The notes beneath the pieces were generated by a model. That model did not search any database. It saw nothing but the letters and a program-made list of their open reading frames with translations, and had not been told where the DNA came from. The position numbers were made by a program, and so were the translations under genes. Of a stretch of DNA of 39,296 bases, positions 24,169 through 32,147 are shown piece after piece (within the stretch, counting starts at the first letter, position 1; every line of letters begins with the position of its first letter). The stretch comes from Lachnospiraceae bacterium (GTDB lineage: Bacteria; Bacillota; Clostridia; Lachnospirales; Lachnospiraceae): NCBI GenBank assembly GCA_014804365.1, contig JAAUZX010000020.1:52061-91356 (forward strand), in the 5' to 3' direction.

Positions 24169-26256
24169 ATGGCAAAGTATTTGGTAATCGTGGAATCACC
24201 TGCAAAGGTGAAGACCATCAAGAAGTTTCTGGGTGCAAATTATGAGGTCGCTGCCAGTAACGGACATGTGCGGGATCTGCCGCGCAGCGTGCTGGGAATC
24301 GACGTAGATCATGATTTTGAACCCAAGTATATTACGATCAGGGGCAAAGGGGATATTCTGGCAAATCTTCGTAAGGAAGTGAAGAAAGCCGAGAAGGTAT
24401 ATCTCGCAACGGATCCCGACCGCGAGGGGGAGGCTATTTCGTGGCACCTGCTCGCGGCGCTTAAATTAGAGGATAAGAAGGTATATCGTATTACCTTTAA
24501 CGAAATCACGAAGAGCGCGGTTAAAGAATCCTTAAAACATGCCAGAGAGATCGACATGGCGCTGGTGGATGCCCAGCAGGCACGCCGCTGTCTGGATCGT
24601 ATGGTGGGCTATAAGATATCGCCGGTTCTGTGGGCTAAGGTCAAGAGGGGACTGAGTGCCGGGCGTGTACAGTCCGTAGCGCTTCGGATTATCTGCGACA
24701 GGGAAGAAGAAATCAATGCTTTTATTCCGGAAGAGTATTGGACACTGGAGGCTTCCTTTGCTGTGGAGGGCGAGAAGAAACCGCTGCTTGCCAAATATTA
24801 CGGTACGGTTGATGAGAAGAAGACGATTGCCTCTAAGGAGGAACTGGAAGAAATCAGAAAGAAGCTGGAAGGCGCCGAGTACCGTGTCTCATCTGTGAAG
24901 AACGGGGAGAGAGTCAAGAAAGCGCCTCTGCCGTTTACCACATCCACGCTGCAGCAGGAAGCGAGCAAGGTATTGAATTTCTCAACGCAGAAGACGATGC
25001 GGCTGGCACAGCAGTTATATGAGGGTATAGACATCAAAGGCAGTGGTACGGTGGGTATCATTACCTATTTGCGTACAGATTCCACCAGAGTGTCTGCGGA
25101 AGCGGAAGCGGCAGCAAAGGAGTATATCACTGCCGGATACGGGGAAGCGTATGCCGCGGACACGGAGCAGGGACCAAGCAGTAAGCAGAAGATACAGGAC
25201 GCTCACGAAGCGATCCGCCCTACGGATATCAGCAGGATGCCGCTTATGATCAAAGACTCTCTGTCCAGAGATCAGTTCAGGCTCTATCAGCTGATCTGGA
25301 AACGTTTCGTGGCAAGCCGTATGGCAGCGGCGGTTTATGAGACAACATCGGTGAAGATCGATGCGGCGGGACAAAGATTTACGGTGGCGGCTTCCAAGGT
25401 GAAATTCGACGGTTTTATGAGCGTGTATACCGAGGACGATGAGAAGGAAGAGAATAACACACTGATGAAAGGAATAACAGGTGATACGAAATTATCCCTG
25501 ATCGGATTGGAGGAGAAGCAGCATTTTACACAGCCGGCGCCTCACTATACGGAGGCTTCTCTTGTGAGAGCGATGGAAGAATTGGGGATCGGACGTCCCA
25601 GTACCTATGCGCCCACGATCACCACGATTCTCGCCAGACGGTATATCGTTAAGGAGAATAAGAATCTTTACGTGACGGAGCTGGGCGAAGTGGTGAACAA
25701 TATGATGAAAGAAGCGTTCCCGTCTATTGTGGATGTGAATTTTACGGCGACCATGGAAGCGCTCTTAGACGGCGTGGAAGAAGGGAATGTGAAGTGGAAG
25801 ACGGTGGTAGCTAACTTCTATCCCGATCTGGAAGAGGCCGTGGATAAGGCGGAGAAGGAACTGGAGGAAGTTGAGATCGCCGATGAACTTTCCGATGAGT
25901 TCTGTGATGTCTGCGGCAGACAGATGGTCATTAAGTACGGGCCTCACGGCAGATTCCTGGCTTGCCCGGGATTCCCGGAATGCCGCAACACGAAGCCATA
26001 TTTCGAGAAGATCGGTGTGGAGTGTCCGAAATGCGGTAAAGATATTGTCTTAAAGAAGACGAAGAAGGGCAGGAAGTATTACGGGTGTATCGATAATCCG
26101 GAGTGCGATTTCATGGTGTGGCAGAAGCCGGTGAACGACCGTTGCGACCGCTGTGGTTCCATTTTGCTGCAAAAAGGAAATAAGCTCGTATGTTCTGACG
26201 AGAACTGCGGATTTATCAAGGATATGCCGAAGGCGGAAACGTCAGATAATTTTTAG
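24169..26256 (+). CDS. topA: DNA topoisomerase I (type IA)
   Basis: A 695-residue enzyme relaxing negative supercoils, close in length to Bacillus TopA. It opens with the Toprim domain (YLVIVESPAKVKTIKKFLG ... ATDPDREGEAISWHL, with the DxDxxG-like acidic triad), followed by the type IA core. The catalytic tyrosine is Tyr300 in GIITYLRTDSTRVS. The C-terminus has three Cys4 zinc ribbons (CDVCG...CPGFPEC; CPKCG...CIDNPEC; CDRCG...CSDENC), the usual set in Firmicutes. It has its own promoter and lies upstream of codY, as in the Bacillus topA-codY-flgB region but without the intervening trmFO, xerC and hslVU genes. Confidence 0.98.
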   Translation: MAKYLVIVESPAKVKTIKKFLGANYEVAASNGHVRDLPRSVLGIDVDHDFEPKYITIRGKGDILANLRKEVKKAEKVYLATDPDREGEAISWHLLAALKLEDKKVYRITFNEITKSAVKESLKHAREIDMALVDAQQARRCLDRMVGYKISPVLWAKVKRGLSAGRVQSVALRIICDREEEINAFIPEEYWTLEASFAVEGEKKPLLAKYYGTVDEKKTIASKEELEEIRKKLEGAEYRVSSVKNGERVKKAPLPFTTSTLQQEASKVLNFSTQKTMRLAQQLYEGIDIKGSGTVGIITYLRTDSTRVSAEAEAAAKEYITAGYGEAYAADTEQGPSSKQKIQDAHEAIRPTDISRMPLMIKDSLSRDQFRLYQLIWKRFVASRMAAAVYETTSVKIDAAGQRFTVAASKVKFDGFMSVYTEDDEKEENNTLMKGITGDTKLSLIGLEEKQHFTQPAPHYTEASLVRAMEELGIGRPSTYAPTITTILARRYIVKENKNLYVTELGEVVNNMMKEAFPSIVDVNFTATMEALLDGVEEGNVKWKTVVANFYPDLEEAVDKAEKELEEVEIADELSDEFCDVCGRQMVIKYGPHGRFLACPGFPECRNTKPYFEKIGVECPKCGKDIVLKKTKKGRKYYGCIDNPECDFMVWQKPVNDRCDRCGSILLQKGNKLVCSDENCGFIKDMPKAETSDNF

Positions 26257-26288
26257 CGGAGCAGCCAAATTGCGGACAAACTGAACAA

Positions 26289-26303
26289 AATGTGCTGAAA
26301 ATA
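26289..26303. promoter_or_regulatory. Candidate CodY box upstream of codY
   Basis: AATGTGCTGAAAATA matches the CodY consensus AATTTTCWGAAAATT at 12 of 15 positions. It ends two bases before the -35 of the codY promoter, a position suited to autoregulation. Confidence 0.45.
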
Positions 26304-26305
26304 CA

Positions 26306-26334
26306 TTGATAATGCTTAAATGTTGTGATAAAAT
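26306..26334 (+). promoter_or_regulatory. Sigma-A promoter of codY
   Basis: TTGATA (26306-26311), a 17-base spacer and TGa-TAAAAT (26329-26334), an extended -10. The predicted start is about 26341, which makes the ATG there unusable and supports translation from 26365. Confidence 0.75.
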
Positions 26335-26364
26335 TATCTTATGTCGGATATAAGGAGTAAGAAA

Positions 26365-27150
26365 ATGAGCAGCGTTCAGTTGTTAGATAAAACAAGGAAG
26401 ATCGGAAAACTCCTGCACAATAATAATTCGGGCAAGGTTGTTTTCAACGATATTTGTGATGTACTTAAGGAAATACTGATCTCCAATGTTCTGGTGATCA
26501 GCAGAAAAGGTAAAGTGCTTGGAATCGGAGACCTGGACAGCGTGGAATCTATCACGGAGCTGATCGTAGATCATGTGGGCGGATTTATCGATCCCATGTT
26601 GAATGAGAGACTCTTGACGGTCTTATCCACGAAGGAGAATGTTAATCTGGAAACGTTGGGCTTCGAGAGTATCGACACGAAGAAATTCCGGGCGGTGATC
26701 ACTCCCATTGAGATATCGGGAGAGAGGCTGGGAACTCTCTTCCTTTATAAATGCAATGAGCAGTATGATATAGATGACATTATCCTGTGTGAGTATGGTA
26801 CTACAGTAGTAGGACTTGAAATGCTCCGGGCGGTGAGCGAGGAGAGCGCCGAGGAGAACCGCAAGATCGCAGTGGTGAAATCGGCCATCGGCACGCTGTC
26901 ATTCTCGGAGATGGAAGCGATTACTCACATCTTTGATGAGCTGGGCGGTATGGAGGGTATTTTAGTAGCCAGCAAGATTGCGGATAAGGTAGGAATCACG
27001 CGTTCCGTAATCGTCAATGCACTGCGCAAGTTTGAGAGTGCGGGAGTGATCGAATCCCGTTCGTCGGGGATGAAGGGGACTTATATTAAAGTGCTTAACG
27101 ATGTAGTATTTGATGAAGTGGAGAAATTAAAAGCTCAGGGAAGATATTAG
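26365..27150 (+). CDS. codY: Global transcriptional regulator CodY
   Basis: The 261-residue protein is nearly the same length as Bacillus CodY (259). The start is set at ATG 26365 (MSSVQLLDKTRKIGKLL) because AAGGAG at 26352-26357 is spaced 7 bases from it and the upstream ATG coincides with the predicted transcription start. The N-terminal GAF-type domain senses branched-chain amino acids. The C-terminal winged helix (VASKIADKVGITRSVIVNALRKFESAGVIESRSSGMKGTY) matches the highly conserved CodY HTH. With GTP and Ile/Leu/Val it represses nutrient-scavenging and, in Bacillus and clostridia, motility genes. A terminator follows, then the flagellar operon promoter. Confidence 0.97.
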   Translation: MSSVQLLDKTRKIGKLLHNNNSGKVVFNDICDVLKEILISNVLVISRKGKVLGIGDLDSVESITELIVDHVGGFIDPMLNERLLTVLSTKENVNLETLGFESIDTKKFRAVITPIEISGERLGTLFLYKCNEQYDIDDIILCEYGTTVVGLEMLRAVSEESAEENRKIAVVKSAIGTLSFSEMEAITHIFDELGGMEGILVASKIADKVGITRSVIVNALRKFESAGVIESRSSGMKGTYIKVLNDVVFDEVEKLKAQGRY

Positions 27151-27155
27151 AATGT

Positions 27156-27204
27156 AAAAGGATTTACTTAGGAGGCGTTTCGTCAGATGGTAAATCCTTT
27201 TTTT
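27156..27204 (+). terminator. Rho-independent terminator of codY
   Basis: AAAAGGATTTAC (27156-27167) pairs perfectly with GTAAATCCTTTT (27190-27201), followed by more T. The loop is unusually long (22 bases) and contains TAGGAGG. It separates codY from the flagellar transcript. Confidence 0.8.
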
Positions 27205-27219
27205 ATGACACAGAATTGG

Positions 27220-27234
27220 GAATTTGTGAAAATG
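27220..27234. promoter_or_regulatory. Possible CodY box upstream of the flagellar promoter
   Basis: GAATTTGTGAAAATG matches the CodY consensus at 11 of 15 positions and lies 12 bases upstream of the -35 of the flgB promoter. It is weaker than the codY site. Confidence 0.3.
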
Positions 27235-27246
27235 AATCGAAAAACC

Positions 27247-27274
27247 TTGTAATTTTTGATAAATTATTTATAAT
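27247..27274 (+). promoter_or_regulatory. Sigma-A promoter of the flagellar operon
   Basis: TTGTAA (27247-27252), a 16-base spacer and a perfect TATAAT (27269-27274). Predicted start near 27281. No sigma-D motif is visible here, so the early flagellar genes look housekeeping-sigma dependent, as in Bacillus. Confidence 0.75.
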
Positions 27275-27311
27275 GGAATATGGATTCTATTAATGTGGGA
27301 GGAGTATGATT

Positions 27312-27710
27312 ATGAGTACCCTAGCTAATACCAATGTTTTTGACTATGTCAATGTGCTGGACAAGGCAATGGACGCAGCGTGGCTTCGTAACGATGCCAT
27401 CTCGAACAATATTTCCAATGCCGATACACCGGGTTACAAGAGACAGGATGTAAACTTTGAGACACAGCTTGCCAAGGCGCTTCGCAGCTCCAGGTACAAG
27501 AGTATGGATGCCAAGGTGGCGGATGTGAAGCTGAACCGTTTGAAACCTATTACATACACAGATTATTCAGGTTTCTCGTACCGTATTGACGGCAATAATG
27601 TAGACCCCGATACGGAGGGCGTATACCTTGCCAAGAACCAGGTGGTATATCAAGGGCTGGAGCAGGCAGTGAATCAGGAATTTAAGAATCTTCAGGCAGT
27701 TATGAAATAG
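27312..27710 (+). CDS. flgB: Flagellar proximal rod protein FlgB
   Basis: The 132-residue rod subunit joins the MS ring to the distal rod. The conserved N-terminal helix (DKAMDAAWLRNDAISNNISNADTPGYKRQDV) includes the NxxNxxTPGYK rod/hook signature. ATG 27312 is chosen over ATG 27306 because GGAGGAG at 27298-27304 lies only one base from the earlier ATG but 7 from this one. First gene of the operon; flgC begins 14 bases after its stop. Confidence 0.95.
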   Translation: MSTLANTNVFDYVNVLDKAMDAAWLRNDAISNNISNADTPGYKRQDVNFETQLAKALRSSRYKSMDAKVADVKLNRLKPITYTDYSGFSYRIDGNNVDPDTEGVYLAKNQVVYQGLEQAVNQEFKNLQAVMK

Positions 27711-27724
27711 AAGGAGAATTGACT

Positions 27725-28171
27725 ATGGGAATGTTTACGGCTTTTGATATTAGTGCAACCGGTATGACAGCGGAACGTTTTCGTATGGATACGATATCCC
27801 AGAATATAGCGAATGCGAATACGACCCGTACCGAGGATGGCAGCCCCTATCGCAGAAAGGTGGTTGTTTTTGAGGAGAAGAATTCTCAGACACCCTTCAG
27901 ACAGGTGTTAAACCGGGCGACGGACCGTTATTCGGGAACGGGAGTTAAGGTGACGGGCGTCTATGAAGATAAATGGACGGAAGGTAATATTGTGTATGAT
28001 CCGTCTCATCCGGACGCCGATGAGAACGGCTATGTTCATTATCCGAATGTAAGTACGATCACGGAGATGACGAACTTAATCGATGCAAGCCGCGCTTATC
28101 AGGCGAATGCGACAGCATTTGAAGCCAGCAAGAATATCGCGACTACAGGATTAAATATGCTGAACGGCTAG
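27725..28171 (+). CDS. flgC: Flagellar proximal rod protein FlgC
   Basis: The 148-residue rod protein has the N-terminal FDISATGMTAERFRMDTISQNIANANTTR signature and the C-terminal helix typical of the family (EMTNLIDASRAYQANATAFEASKNIATTGLNML) that packs with the N-terminal helix in the rod. ATG 27725 follows AAGGAG (27711-27716) with 8-base spacing. A TTG two codons upstream is less likely. Confidence 0.95.
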   Translation: MGMFTAFDISATGMTAERFRMDTISQNIANANTTRTEDGSPYRRKVVVFEEKNSQTPFRQVLNRATDRYSGTGVKVTGVYEDKWTEGNIVYDPSHPDADENGYVHYPNVSTITEMTNLIDASRAYQANATAFEASKNIATTGLNMLNG

Positions 28172-28214
28172 TGAAGAGAATATAATATAAGGGTTTGTGT
28201 ACGGAGGGAAGAAA

Positions 28215-28541
28215 ATGGCTTTGGATATTACAGAACTTTATAATGTGTCTTCGGGAGCGATTAAAGATGCTGCCAAGACGGCTGCAACCAATAAGCCTGA
28301 GTCATATGCGGATCAGGGCTTTGATAATCTGTTACATACCGCCATCGATAATCTGGTTACGACGAATGATTATCTGTCGGATGCGGAGAACGAGAAGATC
28401 AAATGGGCACTCGGTGAGACCGAGAACACGCATGATTTAAGTATTGCCCTGCAGAAGGCATCTATAACTTTGCAGTATACGGTTGCAATCAGGGATAAAC
28501 TTTTGGATGCTTACAAAGAACTTATCAATATGCAGATCTAG
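28215..28541 (+). CDS. fliE: Flagellar hook-basal body protein FliE
   Basis: The small 108-residue MS-ring/rod junction protein has the family C-terminus: LSIALQKASITLQYTVAIRDKLLDAYKELINMQI. ATG 28215 is preceded by GGAGGGAA; the in-frame GTG at 28197 lies upstream of that site and is rejected. Its order after flgC matches Bacillus. Confidence 0.95.
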   Translation: MALDITELYNVSSGAIKDAAKTAATNKPESYADQGFDNLLHTAIDNLVTTNDYLSDAENEKIKWALGETENTHDLSIALQKASITLQYTVAIRDKLLDAYKELINMQI

Positions 28542-28625
28542 CGGCTGTGGGGAGCAGACGGGTGGATCGGTGCGCGCTTTGCGCAGGTAAGGGTATAAGG
28601 GAAGACTGAAGGAGAATGAGTTGCT

Positions 28626-30236
28626 GTGGATAAATTGTTAGAGAAGTTAAAAGAATTGGGAACCCGGCTGCTGGAATGGTGGAATCGGTTTACGGCGAAA
28701 CAAAAGACACTGATCGTAAGCGGAGTCGCTCTGATAATTATAGCGATCGTGTTTGTCGTGTCCATGCTGACGCAGCCTAAGTATGTATTGCTGCGGGAGT
28801 GTGAGACCACGAAGGAAGCGGCGGAAGTGCGGGATCTGCTGGAAGGTGAGGGTATGACCTACACGGTTTCGGATGACGGTCTTATGATCAGGATCCTTAA
28901 GGATCAGTTATCCGATGCGAATCTGCTTCTGGGCGCGAATAATATCAAGGCGGCAAGCTACGGAATCGAGAATGTGACGGACGGAAGCTTTTCCACCACG
29001 GAATCCGATAAGCAGAAGAAATATGTAGTGTACTTACAGGAATATCTGGCAAAGGACATGATTTCTAAGTTTACGGCGGTTAAGAGCGCGGTCGTAAAAC
29101 TCGATATTCCGGAGGACGGCGGGACACTGCTTGATTCGGGTGCGGAATCTTCCGCATGGGTGCAGCTGGAACTGAAAGATGAGTTTAATACGGACAATGC
29201 GGCGTATCTTGCCCGCGCGATCGCAACGGCGATCGGTAATGACACGACGAACAACATCGTGATCACAGACACCGAGGGTAACATGCTGTTCAGCGGTGAC
29301 GATAATTATACGGTATCCGGAGCCGCCAACGCACAGCTCTCCGTGAAATCAGAGGCGGAGAAGCGAGTGATCAGTGAGGTACGCAAGGTACTGCTCGGTA
29401 CGAAGGAATTTGACAATGTAGAGGTGGCGACCAATCTGGTGCTTGATTTCTCTACTACTAAGAGGACGAATCATAATTATTCCGCACCGGACGGCCGGAC
29501 GGAGGGTATGACCGCACATGAAGATATTTTCAGTGCAGAAAATACAAGCAATGTGGGCGGAATACCCGGAACGGATTCCAATGACGACGATACTACATAT
29601 GTGCTGGATGATAACGGTAATTCTTCTTCCACACAGTCTGAGGAGTCGAGGGATTATCTTCCGAATGAGGAGATCGTTACGACCGAGACGCCTGCGGGAC
29701 TGATTGACTATAGTCAGTCTTCCCTGGCGGCCTCTTTAATCAAATACAATATTATCAGAGAAGAGGATGTGCGGACTCAGGGCGAGCTGGACGGTGTTAC
29801 ATGGGAAGAATACAAGCTGGCTCATGCGGAACGTACTAAAATAGATGTAGAAGAGGAGTTCTATGCGGCGGTTGCCAATGCTACCGGTATTTCGACTGAC
29901 AGTATTTCGCTGGTGGCTTATAGTGAGAACCTGTTCTTTGATGCAGAAGGTTCTAATATTACGGCAACGGATATCCTGCAGATTATTCTGATTGTTGTGA
30001 TTCTGGCACTGCTTGCGTTCGTAGTGCTCAGAAGCATGCGTGGAGAGAAACACGAGAACGAAGAGGAAGAATTGGCAGTCGAGACGCTTTTGCAGTCTAC
30101 GCCCGATACACAGTTAGCGGATATTCCGCTTGAGAATGAGTCGGAGGAGAGAAGACTGATCAATAAATTCGTGGAAGAGAATCCGGAGGCGGTGGCAAAT
30201 CTGCTGCGCAACTGGCTGAACGAAGACTGGGGGTAG
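28626..30236 (+). CDS. fliF: Flagellar MS-ring protein FliF
   Basis: The 536-residue MS-ring subunit has a membrane helix near residues 25-47, ring-building motifs (the first with YVLLRECETTKEAAEVRDLLEGEGMTY; the EEYLAKDMIS-like secretory YscJ/FliF domain), a low-complexity acidic beta-collar region (about 300-350), a second membrane helix (about 450-472) and a C-terminal tail (EENPEAVANLLRNWLNEDWG) that binds FliG. The start is GTG 28626: an in-frame stop lies at 28617-28619 and no ATG is nearby. AAGGAG lies 11 bases upstream, somewhat far. Confidence 0.96.
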   Translation: MDKLLEKLKELGTRLLEWWNRFTAKQKTLIVSGVALIIIAIVFVVSMLTQPKYVLLRECETTKEAAEVRDLLEGEGMTYTVSDDGLMIRILKDQLSDANLLLGANNIKAASYGIENVTDGSFSTTESDKQKKYVVYLQEYLAKDMISKFTAVKSAVVKLDIPEDGGTLLDSGAESSAWVQLELKDEFNTDNAAYLARAIATAIGNDTTNNIVITDTEGNMLFSGDDNYTVSGAANAQLSVKSEAEKRVISEVRKVLLGTKEFDNVEVATNLVLDFSTTKRTNHNYSAPDGRTEGMTAHEDIFSAENTSNVGGIPGTDSNDDDTTYVLDDNGNSSSTQSEESRDYLPNEEIVTTETPAGLIDYSQSSLAASLIKYNIIREEDVRTQGELDGVTWEEYKLAHAERTKIDVEEEFYAAVANATGISTDSISLVAYSENLFFDAEGSNITATDILQIILIVVILALLAFVVLRSMRGEKHENEEEELAVETLLQSTPDTQLADIPLENESEERRLINKFVEENPEAVANLLRNWLNEDWG

Positions 30237-30241
30237 GATAA

Positions 30242-31261
30242 ATGGCAAAGGCGGCTGAGGAAAAGCTGACAGGCGGAGTCCAGAAGGCAGCGGTTTTATT
30301 GATCGCTCTGGGACCGGAGAAATCAGCATCAATCTTTAAGCATTTGAAGGAAGAGGAAGTAGAAGAACTGACGTTGGAGATTGCTAATACCAGAAACATC
30401 ACACCACAGATGAAAGATGATGTGATCAGCGAGTTTTATCAGATCTGTCTGGCGCAGCAGTACATTGCGGAGGGCGGTATTAACTATGCTAAGGAAGTTT
30501 TGGAGAAGTCCTTCGGTTCCGAGAGGGCTATGGATGTAATCGGCAAGCTGACGGCATCCCTGCAGGTTAAGCCTTTCGAGTTTGTGAGAAAAACAGATGC
30601 AACGCAGTTGCTTAACTTTATTCAGGATGAGCATCCTCAGACAATAGCCTTGATCTTGTCGTATCTGTCGGCGGCACAGTCTGCGCTCATCTTATCGGCG
30701 CTCCCGCCGGACAGACAGGCGGATGTGGCGAAGCGTATTGCTGTCATGGACAGAACCAGTCCGGACGTGATCAAGGAAGTGGAGAAAGTGTTGGAATCGA
30801 AAGTGGCATCTTTAGTCAATCAGGATTACACGGTTATCGGTGGTGTGGATGCTGTCGTAGAGATTTTGAATACGGTAGACCGTGGTACAGAGAAACATAT
30901 CATGGAGACATTGGAGATCGAAGAACCGGAACTTGCGGACGAGATCAGAAAGAAAATGTTCGTCTTCGAGGACATTCTGCTTCTGGACGACAGAGCAATC
31001 CAGCGTGTGCTGCGTGATGTGGATAACGGTGATCTGGCGATCGCCCTGAAGGGATCTAATGAAGAGGTACAGACTGCGATCTTTAATAACATGTCTAAGC
31101 GTCTCAGCGCTATGATCAAGGAGGACATGGAGTTTATGGGACCTGTACGTATGAAAGACGTGGAGGAAGCACAGCAGAAGATCGTAAATATCATCAGAAA
31201 ACTGGAAGACTCCGCAGAAATTGTTATCTCCAGAGGTGGAGGTGACGAGATCATTGTCTAG
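30242..31261 (+). CDS. fliG: Flagellar motor switch protein FliG
   Basis: 339 residues with all three FliG domains: N-terminal (GGVQKAAVLLIALGPEKSASIFKHL) binding FliF, middle domain with the EHPQTIALILSYL (EHPQR-type) motif, and C-terminal charged torque helix (MFVFEDILLLDDRAIQRVLRDVD) that contacts MotA. The start codon is 5 bases after the fliF stop. Inside the gene's end, GGAGGTGA (31238-31245) serves as ribosome binding site for fliH. Confidence 0.98.
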   Translation: MAKAAEEKLTGGVQKAAVLLIALGPEKSASIFKHLKEEEVEELTLEIANTRNITPQMKDDVISEFYQICLAQQYIAEGGINYAKEVLEKSFGSERAMDVIGKLTASLQVKPFEFVRKTDATQLLNFIQDEHPQTIALILSYLSAAQSALILSALPPDRQADVAKRIAVMDRTSPDVIKEVEKVLESKVASLVNQDYTVIGGVDAVVEILNTVDRGTEKHIMETLEIEEPELADEIRKKMFVFEDILLLDDRAIQRVLRDVDNGDLAIALKGSNEEVQTAIFNNMSKRLSAMIKEDMEFMGPVRMKDVEEAQQKIVNIIRKLEDSAEIVISRGGGDEIIV

Positions 31262-32147
31262 GAATTTGTATAAATCCAGTTGGGTTGTGATATCCAACGA
31301 TGAGAAATGTATAATTGACAGCAACGCCCGCATAGAGAGCAGAATCGAGGAACTGGAGGCGCTCAGACAGGCGAGGTTAAATGCGCCTGTGGGCTATGGA
31401 GAAGAAGCTGAGGACGGGGAACCGGAATTTGTGAGCGGACTCGGCGGAGAAGAAATCGACGTACTTCTGTCCGATCATGCAGAAGGCGCGGAAGGCGGTA
31501 TCATCAAGGCGCAGGCACAGGATAAAGGTCCTGATCTTGAGGAGATCAAGGCGCAGGCACAGGAAATGCTCGATGATGCGCAGGCGCGGATTGATGAAAT
31601 GAGAGAGGCAGCTGTGCGGGAGATCGAGATGCAGCGCCGTCAGGCGATAGAGGAAGGCAACAGGCAGGGCTATGACATGGGTCATCAGCAGGCTATGGCC
31701 GAGATGGAGGATATGAGACAGGCGCTGCTTGCAGAGAAGCGGCAGCTTGAAGAGGAATATGACCGGATGATCGAGAATCTGGAACCGAGATTTATTGATA
31801 CGATCACGGAAGTATACAGCCATATTTTCGGTATAGAGCTGGCTGAAAACAGAGATATTCTGGTGCATTTGATCGATGCCACTTTAAGACGGGTGGAGAG
31901 CAGCAGAACCTTTATTGTACATGTTTCCAAGGAAGATTATCCCTTTGTCAATATGCAGAAGCAGGAACTCACGGAGAGAGCGACTGCCGGTAAGGGCATG
32001 GTGGAGATCATCGAGGATATTGCGCTCGGACAGGGTGCATGCCTGATCGAGACAGACGGCGGTATCTTTGACTGTGGAATAGACACGCAGCTACAGGCGC
32101 TGAATAATAAATTACGGGTGTTGTCTTTTGAAAAATCCAATGATTAA
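31254..32147 (+). CDS. fliH: Flagellar export apparatus stator FliH
   Basis: The 297-residue protein regulates the FliI ATPase. The N-terminal SRNLYKSSWVVISNDEKCIID, a long acidic/Ala/Gln-rich coiled coil (about 85-180, DLEEIKAQAQEMLDDAQARIDEMREAAVREIE) and a C-terminal FliH/VirE-like domain (VHLIDATLRRVES ... GACLIETDGGIFDCGIDTQLQAL) are visible. I assign TTG 31254, overlapping fliG by 8 bases, because GGAGGTGA lies 8 bases upstream and no ATG or GTG gives the conserved N-terminus. Translation is probably coupled to fliG. Confidence 0.88.
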   Translation: MSRNLYKSSWVVISNDEKCIIDSNARIESRIEELEALRQARLNAPVGYGEEAEDGEPEFVSGLGGEEIDVLLSDHAEGAEGGIIKAQAQDKGPDLEEIKAQAQEMLDDAQARIDEMREAAVREIEMQRRQAIEEGNRQGYDMGHQQAMAEMEDMRQALLAEKRQLEEEYDRMIENLEPRFIDTITEVYSHIFGIELAENRDILVHLIDATLRRVESSRTFIVHVSKEDYPFVNMQKQELTERATAGKGMVEIIEDIALGQGACLIETDGGIFDCGIDTQLQALNNKLRVLSFEKSND

